DNA of 64,000 nucleotides from Frigoriflavimonas asaccharolytica (GCF_013294015.1 NZ_JABSNO010000002.1:1-64000); one strand, 5' to 3'. Positions 27,457 through 37,226 are shown, counted from the stretch's first letter. The notes: generated by a model not told the origin, from the sequence alone. Numbers and translations are program-made.

Positions 27457-27464
27457 TATCTTTG
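27457..27464 (+). promoter_or_regulatory. promoter -7 box
   Basis: TATCTTTG fits TAnnTTTG, 31 nt before the TTG start codon of the polyprenyl synthase gene. Confidence 0.45.
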
Positions 27465-27495
27465 TCATAATTATTTCAAAACAAGAATTTCCACA

Positions 27496-28473
27496 TTGTC
27501 AAATCCAGTAGACCTTATAAAACAACCTATAGAATCCGAAATGAAACTTTTTGAAGAGAAGTTTTACGCTTCTATGAAGAGTAATGTTTCACTTTTAGAT
27601 AAAGTTACAAGGTTTATAGTAACTACAAAAGGCAAGCAAATGCGACCAATGTTCGTATTTCTTTGTGCAAAATTAATTGGTGATGTCAACGACAAAACCT
27701 ATCGCGGAGCATCAATGATTGAGCTTATTCACACGGCAACATTGGTTCATGATGATGTAGTAGATGAAAGTTTCAAACGCAGAAATTTCTTTTCCATTAA
27801 TGCGCTTTGGAAAAATAAGATTGCCGTATTGGTAGGAGATTATTTGCTTTCAAAATCAGTATTGCTTTCTACGGATCACAAAGATTATGATTTGCTATCT
27901 GTTATTGCAAGAACAATTCGAGAAATGTCTGAAGGCGAGCTTCTACAATTAGAAAAAGCCCGAAAATTAGACATTACCGAAGACGTTTATTATGAAATTA
28001 TCCGCATGAAAACGGCAACTCTAATTGCAGCTTGTTGCGAAATTGGTGTACTTTCTAATAATGCAGATGAGGTTTTGGCCAAAAAAATGCAAGAATTTGG
28101 AACTTTTACCGGAATGGCTTTCCAAATTAAAGATGATTTGTTTGATTATTTAAGCAAAAACGTCATCGGAAAACCTGTAGGAATAGATATTAAAGAACAA
28201 AAAATGACTTTACCATTGATTTATTCTTTAAAAAATGCCAATGAAAAAGATCGAAAATATTATTTTAAAAGTTTAAAAAACTACAACAACGATTCTAAAC
28301 GCGTGAAAGAATTGATAGAGTTTGTAAAATCTTCTGGCGGTATGGATTACGCCATTTCTGTAATGAAAGATTACCAACAAAAAGCCAAAAATATCCTCAA
28401 CGATTTTCCAGATTCCGAAGCCAAACATTCTCTGAATTTGATGCTGGATTATGTAATTGAAAGGAAGTTTTAA
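27496..28473 (+). CDS. polyprenyl diphosphate synthase (long-chain)
   Basis: A 325-residue trans-isoprenyl diphosphate synthase making the quinone side chain. First Asp-rich motif DDVVD at 86-90, second DDLFD at 213-217, with GKQMRP and KTATLIAA also present. The gene appears to start with TTG at 27496: residues before the first ATG (27541), including a DLIKQPIESEM stretch, look like genuine family N-terminus. It is followed 12 nt later by the serine hydrolase gene. Confidence 0.92.
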   Translation: MSNPVDLIKQPIESEMKLFEEKFYASMKSNVSLLDKVTRFIVTTKGKQMRPMFVFLCAKLIGDVNDKTYRGASMIELIHTATLVHDDVVDESFKRRNFFSINALWKNKIAVLVGDYLLSKSVLLSTDHKDYDLLSVIARTIREMSEGELLQLEKARKLDITEDVYYEIIRMKTATLIAACCEIGVLSNNADEVLAKKMQEFGTFTGMAFQIKDDLFDYLSKNVIGKPVGIDIKEQKMTLPLIYSLKNANEKDRKYYFKSLKNYNNDSKRVKELIEFVKSSGGMDYAISVMKDYQQKAKNILNDFPDSEAKHSLNLMLDYVIERKF

Positions 28474-28485
28474 ACACAATATTTA

Positions 28486-29526
28486 ATGAAATTTATCCTT
28501 GTAAAATTTGCAATAATCTTACTTATAATATCTTGTAAAACAACAACTACAATTAATGTTGAAACTAAAGATAATCTATTAGAAAAAATTGATTCAATTG
28601 CCAATTCAACTAATTATAATGGTGTAATTCTTTTGGGAAGCAATTCAGATATTTTATACAATAAAGCATTTGGATATTCAAATTTAGAAAGCAAAACAAT
28701 ACTTAAAACAAGCGACCAATTTTATATAGGTTCAATTAGCAAACAAATAACAGCAGCTTTAGTTTTAATAGAATATGAAAAAGGAAATATTCAATTGACT
28801 GATAAAATTTCCGATTTTCTGCCAGAAATTAATCAAGCTTGGGCAAATCAAGTTACAATTCATCATTTGCTCACACATACTCACGGAATTATTTCAATTG
28901 ACGAACCTCTAGAATTTGAATTGGGATCGCAATTTCATTATTCCCAAATTGGGTATGATCTATTATCGAAAATTGTTGAAAAAGTAAAAGGTAAAACCTT
29001 TGAACAAATTTCAACAGCATTATTTTTAGAAAAAAATTTAAACAACACATTTCATCCTGCTAACAGAAAATATAAGAATTTAGTAAATGGTTACGAAGAA
29101 AGCGAAGCAGGGAAATTATTAATTGCCGAAGGGAATCCTGTAAAATATATTGCAGCAGGCGGATTTATTTCAAATGCTGAAGACTTATTGAAGTGGAACA
29201 ATCTTTTATATTCTGGAAAAATAGTTAAGTTATCGACTTTAAAGTTAATGGAAACAAGATATGCAACGAGAGTTCATCCCATTTTTGATAAAATTGAATA
29301 CGGTTATGGATTAATTTTTAAAAATGGAGATCAGGAAATACAAATAGGAGCTTTTGGTTATTCACCTGGTTTTCCTTCAGCAAATTATTATTATCCGCAA
29401 ACCAATTTACACCTTATCGTTTTAGAAAATATTGGCGCAAACTTGGCAGATTTCAAGATAACATTTAAAACACACACGGAATTGATGCGTTTATTAAAGA
29501 ATGAATCATCAAAAATTAAACGTTAA
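28486..29526 (+). CDS. serine hydrolase, beta-lactamase/PBP4* family lipoprotein
   Basis: A 346-residue class-C-beta-lactamase-like hydrolase. The signal peptide ends IISC (lipobox Cys17). The catalytic SxxK motif is Ser83-Ile-Ser-Lys86. The second motif, normally Y-S/A-N, reads Tyr152-Ser-Gln, so Asn is replaced by Gln. A possible third motif is in the GAFGYSPGF region. It may act on D-amino-acid peptides or esters; true beta-lactamase activity is unlikely. It is 12 nt downstream of the polyprenyl synthase, probably by chance of operon structure. Confidence 0.85.
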   Translation: MKFILVKFAIILLIISCKTTTTINVETKDNLLEKIDSIANSTNYNGVILLGSNSDILYNKAFGYSNLESKTILKTSDQFYIGSISKQITAALVLIEYEKGNIQLTDKISDFLPEINQAWANQVTIHHLLTHTHGIISIDEPLEFELGSQFHYSQIGYDLLSKIVEKVKGKTFEQISTALFLEKNLNNTFHPANRKYKNLVNGYEESEAGKLLIAEGNPVKYIAAGGFISNAEDLLKWNNLLYSGKIVKLSTLKLMETRYATRVHPIFDKIEYGYGLIFKNGDQEIQIGAFGYSPGFPSANYYYPQTNLHLIVLENIGANLADFKITFKTHTELMRLLKNESSKIKR

Positions 29527-29665
29527 GTATTGAACAAGATTTTGCACGCAAATTTCTATGATATAAAAATCTCTAGATTTTTTTTGATGAACTTAATTTC
29601 TCCATCGTTCCTAATGGTTAAAATCCAATATTAATTTAAGAATCGTTCAATTATACTTCAAAGTT

Positions 29666-29695
29666 TTGCACATTGCACACCATTCCTTATATTTG
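29666..29695 (+). promoter_or_regulatory. consensus promoter for the E1 gene
   Basis: TTG (29666-29668), a 19-nt spacer and TATATTTG (29688-29695) match the Bacteroidota consensus exactly. ATG follows 17 nt later. Confidence 0.75.
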
Positions 29696-29712
29696 TAAAA
29701 TAACCTTTTGCT

Positions 29713-32142
29713 ATGCCAGAAACTTACATCCAAACTCAAGAACTATCCTTCACAGATTTTAAAAATAATATTTTAGAAGATTATAAACTAGCGAGAATTT
29801 CTCGCGAAATGTCTTATCTCGGTAGAAGAGAAGTACTTACTGGTAAGGCAAAGTTTGGAATTTTTGGCGATGGAAAAGAATTGCCACAATTGGCAATGGC
29901 AAAAGTGTTTAAAAATGGAGATTGGAGATCTGGATATTACAGAGATCAAACCTTCGCTCTTGCAGTTGATGCCCTTACTGTAGAAACTTTTTTCGCGCAA
30001 TTATACGCAGATACAAGCGTAGAACGCGAACCAGCTTCTGCTGGAAGACAAATGAACGGGCATTTTGCAACCAGAACTTTAAATGAAGACGGAACCTGGA
30101 AAAATTTAATGGAAATGAAAAATATTTCCGCAGATATTTCCCCAACTGCCGGACAAATGCCGAGATTATTAGGTCTCGCGCAAGCTTCCAAAATTTTTAA
30201 GGAAGTTCAATTTGATGGTTCGGGAAAGTTTTCAAATAATGGAAATGAAATCGCTTTTGGTACCATTGGAGACGCTTCTACAGCAGAAGGTCATTTTTTT
30301 GAAACCTTAAATGCTGCTTGTGCGCTGCAAGTTCCGATGATTGTTTCTATCTGGGACGATGGTTACGGAATTTCTGTACCTACCAAAAATCAACGTGCAA
30401 AAGCAGATATTGCAGAGATGCTTTCTGGTTTTCAAAAACAAGAAGGATCTGACCAAGGTTGCCAAATAATACAAGTGAAAGCTTGGGATTTTCCTGCATT
30501 ATTAGATGCTTACGCAAGAGCAGAGCATTTTGCGAGAGTAGAAAGCACACCTGTTGTAGTTCACGTCATAGAAGTTACACAACCACAAGGACATTCCACC
30601 TCTGGAAGCCACGAAAGATACAAAGATGAAAGCCGATTGACGTGGGAAACCGAGTTTGATGGCTTAAATAAATTAAAAGAATGGATTCTTACGTACGAAG
30701 TAGAAATTGAGGGCGAAAAAATGGCTTTATCTACTGAAGAAGAATTAGATAATATAGAAAAAGAAGCTAAAAAATTAGTCAAAAACGGGCAAAAAATTGC
30801 TTGGGAAAATTACAGAAATGATATTGATGCTATAAAAAATGAAATTTTGCCATTGGTGGAAAATTTAGCATCTCAAAGCGATGAAGTAAAAGAAGTATTG
30901 AAAAGCTTCAAAGCATTAATTACCATTGGGAAAAGAGAAATCTTCCATCTTGCAAGAAAATCTGTTCTTATTACTAGAAACCAAAATTCTGATGAAAGAA
31001 ATTCATTAAAGGACAAATTAGCTAAAATTTCAGAAATTGAAAAAGACAGATATTCTTCTCATTTATATTCACAATCTGCATTAAAGACGACCAAGGTTCA
31101 AGAAGTGAAACCAATATTTACAGAAAATTCTGAAATATTGGATGGTAGAGTAGTATTGAGAAATAATTTCGACAAAATTTTTGAGAAATATCCACAAACA
31201 TTGGTTTTTGGGGAAGATGCCGGAAACATTGGCGATGTGAACCAAGGATTAGAAGGTCTTCAAGAAAAATATGGAGCTTTAAGAATTGCAGATACTGGTA
31301 TTCGCGAAGCCACCATTCTTGGACAAGGAATTGGTTTGGCAATGCGTGGACTTAGACCGATTGCAGAAATTCAATATTTAGACTACGTTTTGTATTGTTT
31401 GCAAGGTATGAGCGACGATCTAGCAACATTGCACTATCGTACAAAAGGTGGACAAAAAGCACCCGTAATTATAAGAACGCGTGGCCATAGATTAGAAGGA
31501 ATCTGGCATTCTGGCTCGCCAATGGCAGGAATTCTAAATCTTGTAAAAGGAATTTTGGTATTGGTACCAAGAAATTTAACCATCGCTGCAGGATTTTACA
31601 ACACATTATTACAATCAGACGAACCTGCAATTGTTGTAGAACCGTTAAACGGATATAGATTAAAAGAAAAGCAACCAGAAAATCTTGGAGAATACAATAT
31701 TCCTGTAGGAAAAGTTGATGTTACCAAAGAAGGGAAAGATGTAACATTGGTGACGTACGGTTCCACTTGGAGATTGGTGATGGAAGCAGCAAATGAATTA
31801 GAAAAACTCGGAATTTCTGCAGAAGTTATTGATATTCAATCCCTAATTCCATTTGATATTGAATCAGAAATTGCAAAAAGTCTAGAAAAAACGAGCAGAT
31901 TAGTTGTAATTGATGAAGACGTTTCCGGTGGCGCATCAGCATTTATTCTGCAACAAGTTTTAGAAAATCAAAATGCTTTCAAATTATTAGATTCTCAACC
32001 TTTGACGATTGCTGCAAACGACCATCGTCCAGCTTACGGAACAGATGGAGATTACTTTAGCAAGCCTTCCGTAGACGATATGGTAGAAAAAATCTATGGA
32101 ATATTTAATGAAAATAATTCCGTAAAATTTCCAAATCTTTAA
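29713..32142 (+). CDS. 2-oxoacid dehydrogenase E1, fused alpha and beta subunits
   Basis: An 809-residue thiamine-diphosphate enzyme carrying the E1 alpha part (about 1-420) and beta part (about 460-809) in one chain. The TPP motif begins GDASTAEGHFFETLN and ends with DDGYGIS where NN is more usual. The beta half contains FGEDAGNIGDVNQG and ends with a transketolase C-domain (IDEDVSGGAS). Likely substrates are branched-chain 2-oxoacids, a common role of this fused form in Bacteroidota. The E2 gene is absent; lpdA, the shared E3, is 10 kb downstream. Confidence 0.92.
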   Translation: MPETYIQTQELSFTDFKNNILEDYKLARISREMSYLGRREVLTGKAKFGIFGDGKELPQLAMAKVFKNGDWRSGYYRDQTFALAVDALTVETFFAQLYADTSVEREPASAGRQMNGHFATRTLNEDGTWKNLMEMKNISADISPTAGQMPRLLGLAQASKIFKEVQFDGSGKFSNNGNEIAFGTIGDASTAEGHFFETLNAACALQVPMIVSIWDDGYGISVPTKNQRAKADIAEMLSGFQKQEGSDQGCQIIQVKAWDFPALLDAYARAEHFARVESTPVVVHVIEVTQPQGHSTSGSHERYKDESRLTWETEFDGLNKLKEWILTYEVEIEGEKMALSTEEELDNIEKEAKKLVKNGQKIAWENYRNDIDAIKNEILPLVENLASQSDEVKEVLKSFKALITIGKREIFHLARKSVLITRNQNSDERNSLKDKLAKISEIEKDRYSSHLYSQSALKTTKVQEVKPIFTENSEILDGRVVLRNNFDKIFEKYPQTLVFGEDAGNIGDVNQGLEGLQEKYGALRIADTGIREATILGQGIGLAMRGLRPIAEIQYLDYVLYCLQGMSDDLATLHYRTKGGQKAPVIIRTRGHRLEGIWHSGSPMAGILNLVKGILVLVPRNLTIAAGFYNTLLQSDEPAIVVEPLNGYRLKEKQPENLGEYNIPVGKVDVTKEGKDVTLVTYGSTWRLVMEAANELEKLGISAEVIDIQSLIPFDIESEIAKSLEKTSRLVVIDEDVSGGASAFILQQVLENQNAFKLLDSQPLTIAANDHRPAYGTDGDYFSKPSVDDMVEKIYGIFNENNSVKFPNL

Positions 32143-32292
32143 TTTTAGAAATAGTCATATAAGCAGCCTAATCCTCAATTATTAACGCCAAAGTACTACA
32201 ATGTTTTTTGGTAGTATATTAAATTAATAAAAAACATCTCAAAAATTCTTCACAAATAAGATTTTTTAGAATACATAATTAAAAATCATTAA

Positions 32293-33306
32293 ATGCCAAC
32301 TTTTCAAGTACAATCCATACCATTAAAAGATGTAATCATCAGTTTGGCAAAATCTTTTAATGTTCCTTACCAACATAGTTGCAACGAACATTTTTTAGAA
32401 ATTCCAGCGAAATTTGGGGGAGGAGAAATACGTGGAATTAATTTCGATAATGGCCTTGGTCTTATCGTGTACAATGTTTCTTTTAAAGAAGATATTCGCT
32501 TAGAATTTACAATAGATGAGGTTCATCCTATTAAGTTTATTTATTCTTTGCAAGGTTCCTTATCGCATTTATTTGCAGACCAAGAAGAGATCCATTCTAT
32601 ACCAGAATATAGTTGTGCTATAGTTGCGAGTGAAAAAAATGGTGGACACATTGTAGAGTTTAAAAAAGATATTTCCTATGAAGTTGTAAGCATAGAAATT
32701 GATAGAAAAGTTTTCAGTGAGCGTGTACATTGCGAAATTGATGATTGGAATTCTAAATTGCAAGATTTATTCTTAGATCTGGAAGGCAAGAAACAATTTT
32801 ATCATCTAGGAAGTTGTGGCGTTTATTTTAAAGATATTTTGCAAGATTTTGAAAAATATAAGGACTTTCTTCTGGCTCGTAAATTAAATTTACAAAGCAT
32901 TACTTTGCAAATGTTTATCAATCAATTGGCGCAATTTGATGATGATTTAGCAAACGATTCTGATCGTACTATTCTTCGGATTGATGAATTGAAAAGAGTA
33001 GAAGAGATTGCGAAATTTGTACAAAAAAATCTCGCCGCAGATCTCTCAATAAAAAATTTGGCCAAAAAATCTGGGCTCAATCCCAACAAACTGCAAAATG
33101 GATTCAAACATTTGTACAGTACTACCGTCAATGAATTTGTAACCAACACGCGATTAGAAAAATCTAATATTCTTCTCAAAAATAAGGAATACAACGTTTC
33201 TGCAGTTGTGGCGGCAATCGGTTTGGAAAGTAATAGTTATTTCTCGAAAATTTACAAGAAAAAATTCGGAATCACCCCGAAGAATTATAAAAAATTATTT
33301 GTTTAA
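32293..33306 (+). CDS. AraC-family transcriptional regulator
   Basis: A 337-residue regulator with an N-terminal sensor-like half (about 1-230) and a C-terminal AraC DNA-binding domain (about 235-337) with two helix-turn-helix units: DLSIKNLAKKSGLNPNKLQ and VSAVVAAIGLESNSYFSKIY, ending in KKFGITPKNYK. The ligand is unknown. It is monocistronic, convergent with the following minus-strand gene, with a gap of only 24 nt. Confidence 0.92.
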   Translation: MPTFQVQSIPLKDVIISLAKSFNVPYQHSCNEHFLEIPAKFGGGEIRGINFDNGLGLIVYNVSFKEDIRLEFTIDEVHPIKFIYSLQGSLSHLFADQEEIHSIPEYSCAIVASEKNGGHIVEFKKDISYEVVSIEIDRKVFSERVHCEIDDWNSKLQDLFLDLEGKKQFYHLGSCGVYFKDILQDFEKYKDFLLARKLNLQSITLQMFINQLAQFDDDLANDSDRTILRIDELKRVEEIAKFVQKNLAADLSIKNLAKKSGLNPNKLQNGFKHLYSTTVNEFVTNTRLEKSNILLKNKEYNVSAVVAAIGLESNSYFSKIYKKKFGITPKNYKKLFV

Positions 33307-33330
33307 ATTAATATTTAAAAGAATTTTTTT

Positions 33331-34245
33331 TTATTTAGTACAATATTTTTCCAAAATATAAGGCGTTACTTCTTTCAGTGTTTTATTGTTTTCTGGGTGA
33401 ATTCCGTGGTTGGTAAAAAATTCTACCACGTTATTAGTTTTATCGTACCATACTTTTCCAAGAGCATTTTCTGCGGTTAAAGTATCCTGCTGTGTTATTT
33501 TTTTTAATTTATATTTTTCTAAATTAAATTGCTCTACTTGAAAATTGTCTATATTTTCACCACAATAAACGGAAATGTACTGCTCTTCATTCCAGTACAT
33601 ACAATCTTTTTTTTTCTTTATTAATGGTGGTTTTTGCAATTCGGTATCACTGTTGTGTGGAATTTTATAGATCGTATTCTGCAGTATTTCCTTTTTTTCT
33701 ACAATGGGATAAGAATTTTTAGTGGAGGTTTCTGGAAGATTGTGAGTGGTTTTATTTGCAAATTGATCGAATTTATTTACGATAAAACTTCCTAGTAAAA
33801 TAATGCCGATGAATCCGAAACTATTCTTGTTTTTCGAAACAAATTCTGGTAGCGTAAAAATAGGGCTATTGGTAATATTGATTATTATTTCTGAAAAATT
33901 GCTAGAGGAAGAATCTTGTTTTTTTCCGTCGATGCTTACTTTCACACTCGTTTTATTTTCTAAGTCTGTACATTGGTCACAATATTGTGCAAAATTTTCA
34001 AAGCCAATATATTTGCATAAATCATCTAATATGTAGGATTTTATATTGTAATCTACATTATTTTCAACCAAATTTTTATAGTAATTTTCAAGAGTTTTGT
34101 AGCTTATTTGAATTTTAAAATCTTCTTGTAATTTAAATTCCAAATCTTTCAATATTCCACTCAGAGATTTTTCTGTAGTTGTTTTTTCAGCCTTTTCAAA
34201 AACATCTTTTATTAATTTTCTTTTTTGCAGCAAAAATTTCGACAT
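33331..34245 (-). CDS. membrane protein with helical N-terminal domain, unknown function
   Basis: A 304-residue protein. The N-terminal 90 residues are helical and Lys/Glu-rich with a pattern (ISYKTLENYYKNL, DDLCKYIGFENFAQYC) seen in a flavobacterial family of unknown role. One membrane helix (FGFIGIILLGSFIV, about residue 148) follows, then a 140-residue C-terminal region with several Cys and Trp. The layout suggests a cytoplasmic helical domain and an extracytoplasmic domain. Divergent from the small peptide/two-component locus. Confidence 0.6.
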   Translation of the reverse strand: MSKFLLQKRKLIKDVFEKAEKTTTEKSLSGILKDLEFKLQEDFKIQISYKTLENYYKNLVENNVDYNIKSYILDDLCKYIGFENFAQYCDQCTDLENKTSVKVSIDGKKQDSSSSNFSEIIINITNSPIFTLPEFVSKNKNSFGFIGIILLGSFIVNKFDQFANKTTHNLPETSTKNSYPIVEKKEILQNTIYKIPHNSDTELQKPPLIKKKKDCMYWNEEQYISVYCGENIDNFQVEQFNLEKYKLKKITQQDTLTAENALGKVWYDKTNNVVEFFTNHGIHPENNKTLKEVTPYILEKYCTK

Positions 34246-34617
34246 CTTTATTAAGTTTTTGTAAAAGTAGAAAGTTTATTTTAAAAAATTCTAAAAACTA
34301 TGGTTTTCCTTTTGTGAAACTTTCCAAAAACTTTCCCATTTCTTTCTAACACTTGCCTCTTGTATTGCAATACTTTTGCTCTAGAAATAAGTATAAAAGA
34401 TTGTATAACAGTACAATTCACCTACAAATTTCTAATATTCTTGTAAAGCTCTGAAAAAAAAATCTGCTCTGGGACGCAGGTTTTCTCGTCATCGTCTTTG
34501 CAAAAATAAATTCCCAAAAATTTTAAGAAGCGCTTCTTATTTCATGAATGTATCTCTACCTAAAAATCTGTGTTTTTGGGCATGTACAGAAATATTTAAA
34601 CTTAAAATTTATACAAA
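34246..34617. other. divergent intergenic region
   Basis: 372 bp between the minus-strand membrane protein and the small peptide gene. A TACTTTTG box at 34371-34378 could drive the peptide/two-component genes with a leader of about 230 nt. No gene recognised. Confidence 0.4.
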
Positions 34618-34773
34618 ATGTTACAATTTATTTTGATATTATTAGGATTGTTGACTTCAAATCCAGATGCAAATTCATTTAATTCAAATGAAGATCACTC
34701 GGTAAACACTGAAACAATTAACAATCCACCAAATGATACAGGTGGAGAAACAAGTTTACCACCGAAAAGATAA
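34618..34773 (+). CDS. 51-residue secreted peptide upstream of a two-component system
   Basis: An ATG at 34618 opens 51 codons ending TAA at 34771. The first 13 residues (MLQFILILLGLLT) are a hydrophobic signal-like segment; the rest is polar, Asn/Asp-rich and ends with DTGGETSLPPKR. It is too short for many gene finders. A terminator follows 9 nt later and the sensor-kinase gene starts 62 nt after its stop. A secreted or membrane-tethered small peptide is likely; a role as ligand or regulator of the kinase is only a guess. Confidence 0.55.
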   Translation: MLQFILILLGLLTSNPDANSFNSNEDHSVNTETINNPPNDTGGETSLPPKR

Positions 34774-34781
34774 TTTTTTTC

Positions 34782-34813
34782 AAACGGCTGAATATTTATT
34801 CGGCCGTTTTCAT
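34782..34813 (+). terminator. terminator between peptide and sensor kinase
   Basis: AAACGGCTGAA and TTCGGCCGTTT pair over 11 bp with one G-T, followed by TTTT. It lies between the peptide gene and the kinase gene, so the kinase would be transcribed by read-through or from a promoter inside this region. Confidence 0.75.
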
Positions 34814-34835
34814 TAAATTTGGTAAAATCCTTCAT

Positions 34836-36497
34836 TTGAAATATTTATACCTTCTGCTTTTCGTACTTTTCTCTTGTAAAAAAAATGAAAATGCACCGAA
34901 CAAACAAAATAATAATGGTGATTTTCTATATGATCAAGCCTTTACAAAGCTTGATAACAACCAAAAAGAAATCGCTTACTCGCTTTTTAGTAAAGCCAAA
35001 ATTGAATATTTAAAATCTCATGATTCTCTCTGTGTTGCAAAATGTGAGATGAATATGGCGGTCATCCAAAATGAATATGGCGACATCACGGGAAGCCAAG
35101 AAAATGCTATAGAAGCTCTAAAATTTTTTGCTTCACATAATGATTCTATTTACATTTCTACTACACTTAATATACTTGGCACAAACGAAATTTCTTCGGG
35201 CAACAGCAAGCAAAGTATTAAATATTTAAACAAAGCTATCTTTCACAGTGTTGATAATTTGGAGAGAAATGTAATTTTAAACAACAAAGCAATTGCTTTT
35301 TCAAAGATCCAAAACAATGATTCTTGTTTAATTATTTTAAATAATTTGGCAAAAACCGACCCATCTCAAAAAGCACGGTATATCGATAATTTTGAATATT
35401 ACTCTTGGAAAAAAGACAATAATTACAATGCGGAACCAAAAATGCTAGAAGCTTTGGAAATGCGCGTAGAAAAAAATGACTTGATGGGACAAAACGCCAG
35501 TCACGCTCATCTAGCGGATTTCTATGAAGAAAAAAATACGGAAAGATCCCTCTTTCATGCTTATAAAATGTATGATATTGCGAAGCAATTAAAAAATCCG
35601 GATGATCAGTTGGAAGCATTAGAAAAATTGGTAAAAATTGAAAATCCTTCTAATTCTAAGAAATATTTTGTACATTATTTAGCATTAAAAGAAAGCATAA
35701 ACAAATCTAGAAGCAATGCCAAAAATCAATTTGCTGTGATTCGTTATGAATCTGAAAAAGAGAGAGAAAACTATTTAAAATTAGAAGCTGAAAAGGTAGA
35801 AGAAAATTATCAACTTTTAATCCGAAATATTGCTTTGGTATTGAGCGTTTCATTTATAATACTAAGTATTTTCTGGTATAAAAAAAGAAAAATCAGCATA
35901 GAACAAGATCGTGAATTAGAAATTAAGAGAACTGAATTAAAATTTTCTAAAAAAATACATGATGTGGTTTCTAATGGTGTGTACCAAGTGATGTCTGAAA
36001 TAGAAAACAAAAATGAAATCGATAAAAATCAGATTTTAAATAAACTAGAAAATCTATATGAAAAATCTAGGGATATTTCTTATGAAAATAGTACAATCAA
36101 TCTAATAGAAAATTACCAAAAGCGCATATCAACTTTGGTAGATTCCTTTTCTTCCGATTCTTTAAAACCAATAATTATTGGCAACGAAAATGAAATTTGG
36201 AATCAAATTTCTACCAAAATACATTCAGAATTTTTCATCATTCTACAGGAACTTCTTGTAAATATGAAAAAACATAGCCATGCACAAAAATTAATTTTGA
36301 AATTCGAAATCGTAGGTAAGATGCTTATTTTTAAATATATGGATGATGGAATTGGTATGGAACAGAATGTAAATAAGAAAAATGGACTTCAAAATATGGA
36401 AAACCGTATTTTTTCCTGCCAAGGAAATATTACATTTGACAAAATAAACGATAAAGGAACTTGCATAAAAATTTCTTTTCCATTAAAAAATAATTGA
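34836..36497 (+). CDS. TPR-containing sensor histidine kinase
   Basis: A 553-residue sensor. It starts with a lipoprotein-like signal ending FSC (Cys14), followed by tetratricopeptide-like helices (about 30-290), a coiled coil, one membrane helix (about 330-350) and a NarL/DesK-type kinase: phospho-acceptor His375 in KIHDVVSNG, an N-box around LLVNMKKHSHA and a G-box in DDGIGMEQ and NGLQNMENR. The TPR part would face the periplasm. The response regulator gene starts on the very next base after its stop codon. Confidence 0.88.
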   Translation: MKYLYLLLFVLFSCKKNENAPNKQNNNGDFLYDQAFTKLDNNQKEIAYSLFSKAKIEYLKSHDSLCVAKCEMNMAVIQNEYGDITGSQENAIEALKFFASHNDSIYISTTLNILGTNEISSGNSKQSIKYLNKAIFHSVDNLERNVILNNKAIAFSKIQNNDSCLIILNNLAKTDPSQKARYIDNFEYYSWKKDNNYNAEPKMLEALEMRVEKNDLMGQNASHAHLADFYEEKNTERSLFHAYKMYDIAKQLKNPDDQLEALEKLVKIENPSNSKKYFVHYLALKESINKSRSNAKNQFAVIRYESEKERENYLKLEAEKVEENYQLLIRNIALVLSVSFIILSIFWYKKRKISIEQDRELEIKRTELKFSKKIHDVVSNGVYQVMSEIENKNEIDKNQILNKLENLYEKSRDISYENSTINLIENYQKRISTLVDSFSSDSLKPIIIGNENEIWNQISTKIHSEFFIILQELLVNMKKHSHAQKLILKFEIVGKMLIFKYMDDGIGMEQNVNKKNGLQNMENRIFSCQGNITFDKINDKGTCIKISFPLKNN

Positions 36498-37163
36498 ATG
36501 TATCATAAAGTTTTGGCTGTAGAAGATTTTGAAAGTGCAAGTATTTCTGTACAGAAAGCACTAGATGATTTGGATATTAAAAATGTTGTTTTCGCAAATT
36601 ATTGCGATCAGGCGTTTGAAATATTTAATGATAATTTTGAAGAAAATTCAACTTTCGATTTGTTAATCACAGATTTATCTTTCGATGAAGATAATAATGT
36701 ACAAGAAATAAAATCTGGTATAGAATTGATAAAAAAAATTAGAGAAATTTCTCAAGATGTAAAAATCATAGTTTTTTCTACAGAAAGAAGATCACGAAAA
36801 ATCAATGAACTTTTTACAGATTTAAAAATAGATGGTTTTGTGAGCAAAGGAAGAATGGATGTGCAGGAGCTAAAAAAAGCCATATTAGAAATATCTGAAG
36901 ACAATAGTTATATTTCGCAAGAAAATTTATTCAATATTAAGCAAACAGATACTTTAGAATTATCGAATTTAGAATATGCTATATTGCAACTACTTTCTTC
37001 TGGTATTCTGCAAAAGAATATCTCAATTATTTTGAAAGAGAGAAACTTGAAACCAAATAGCCTGAGTTCGCTAGAAAAAATACTAAATCAATTAAAAGAA
37101 ACTTTCTCGGCGAAAAGTAACGAGCAATTAATAGCTAAATGTAAAGATTTGGGTATTTTATAA
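36498..37163 (+). CDS. response regulator with divergent LuxR-type HTH
   Basis: A 221-residue regulator. The receiver has the acidic cluster near the N-terminus (VEDFE), phospho-acceptor Asp59 in LLITDLSF, a Thr-like ST in VFSTERR and Lys in FVSKGR. The C-terminal part (about 155-221) follows the LuxR/GerE pattern LSNLEYAILQLLSSGIL...LKDLGIL-like, but poorly conserved. It directly abuts the kinase gene (TGA-ATG), so the two are co-translated partners. Confidence 0.85.
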   Translation: MYHKVLAVEDFESASISVQKALDDLDIKNVVFANYCDQAFEIFNDNFEENSTFDLLITDLSFDEDNNVQEIKSGIELIKKIREISQDVKIIVFSTERRSRKINELFTDLKIDGFVSKGRMDVQELKKAILEISEDNSYISQENLFNIKQTDTLELSNLEYAILQLLSSGILQKNISIILKERNLKPNSLSSLEKILNQLKETFSAKSNEQLIAKCKDLGIL

Positions 37164-37197
37164 AGTTCCTTTTACCATTTTATTACATTTAATATCT

Positions 37198-37226
37198 AAC
37201 CTTTCAATTTTTGGAAGGTTTTTTTT
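37198..37226 (+). terminator. terminator of the two-component operon
   Basis: AACCTTTCAA and TTGGAAGGTT pair over 10 bp with one G-T, then a run of T. It lies 35 nt after the regulator stop. Confidence 0.85.

Noticed and set aside
29713-32142. E1 alpha/beta fusion as an assembly error
   Set aside because: The frame is continuous with a proper linker and the single-chain form is common in Bacteroidota.
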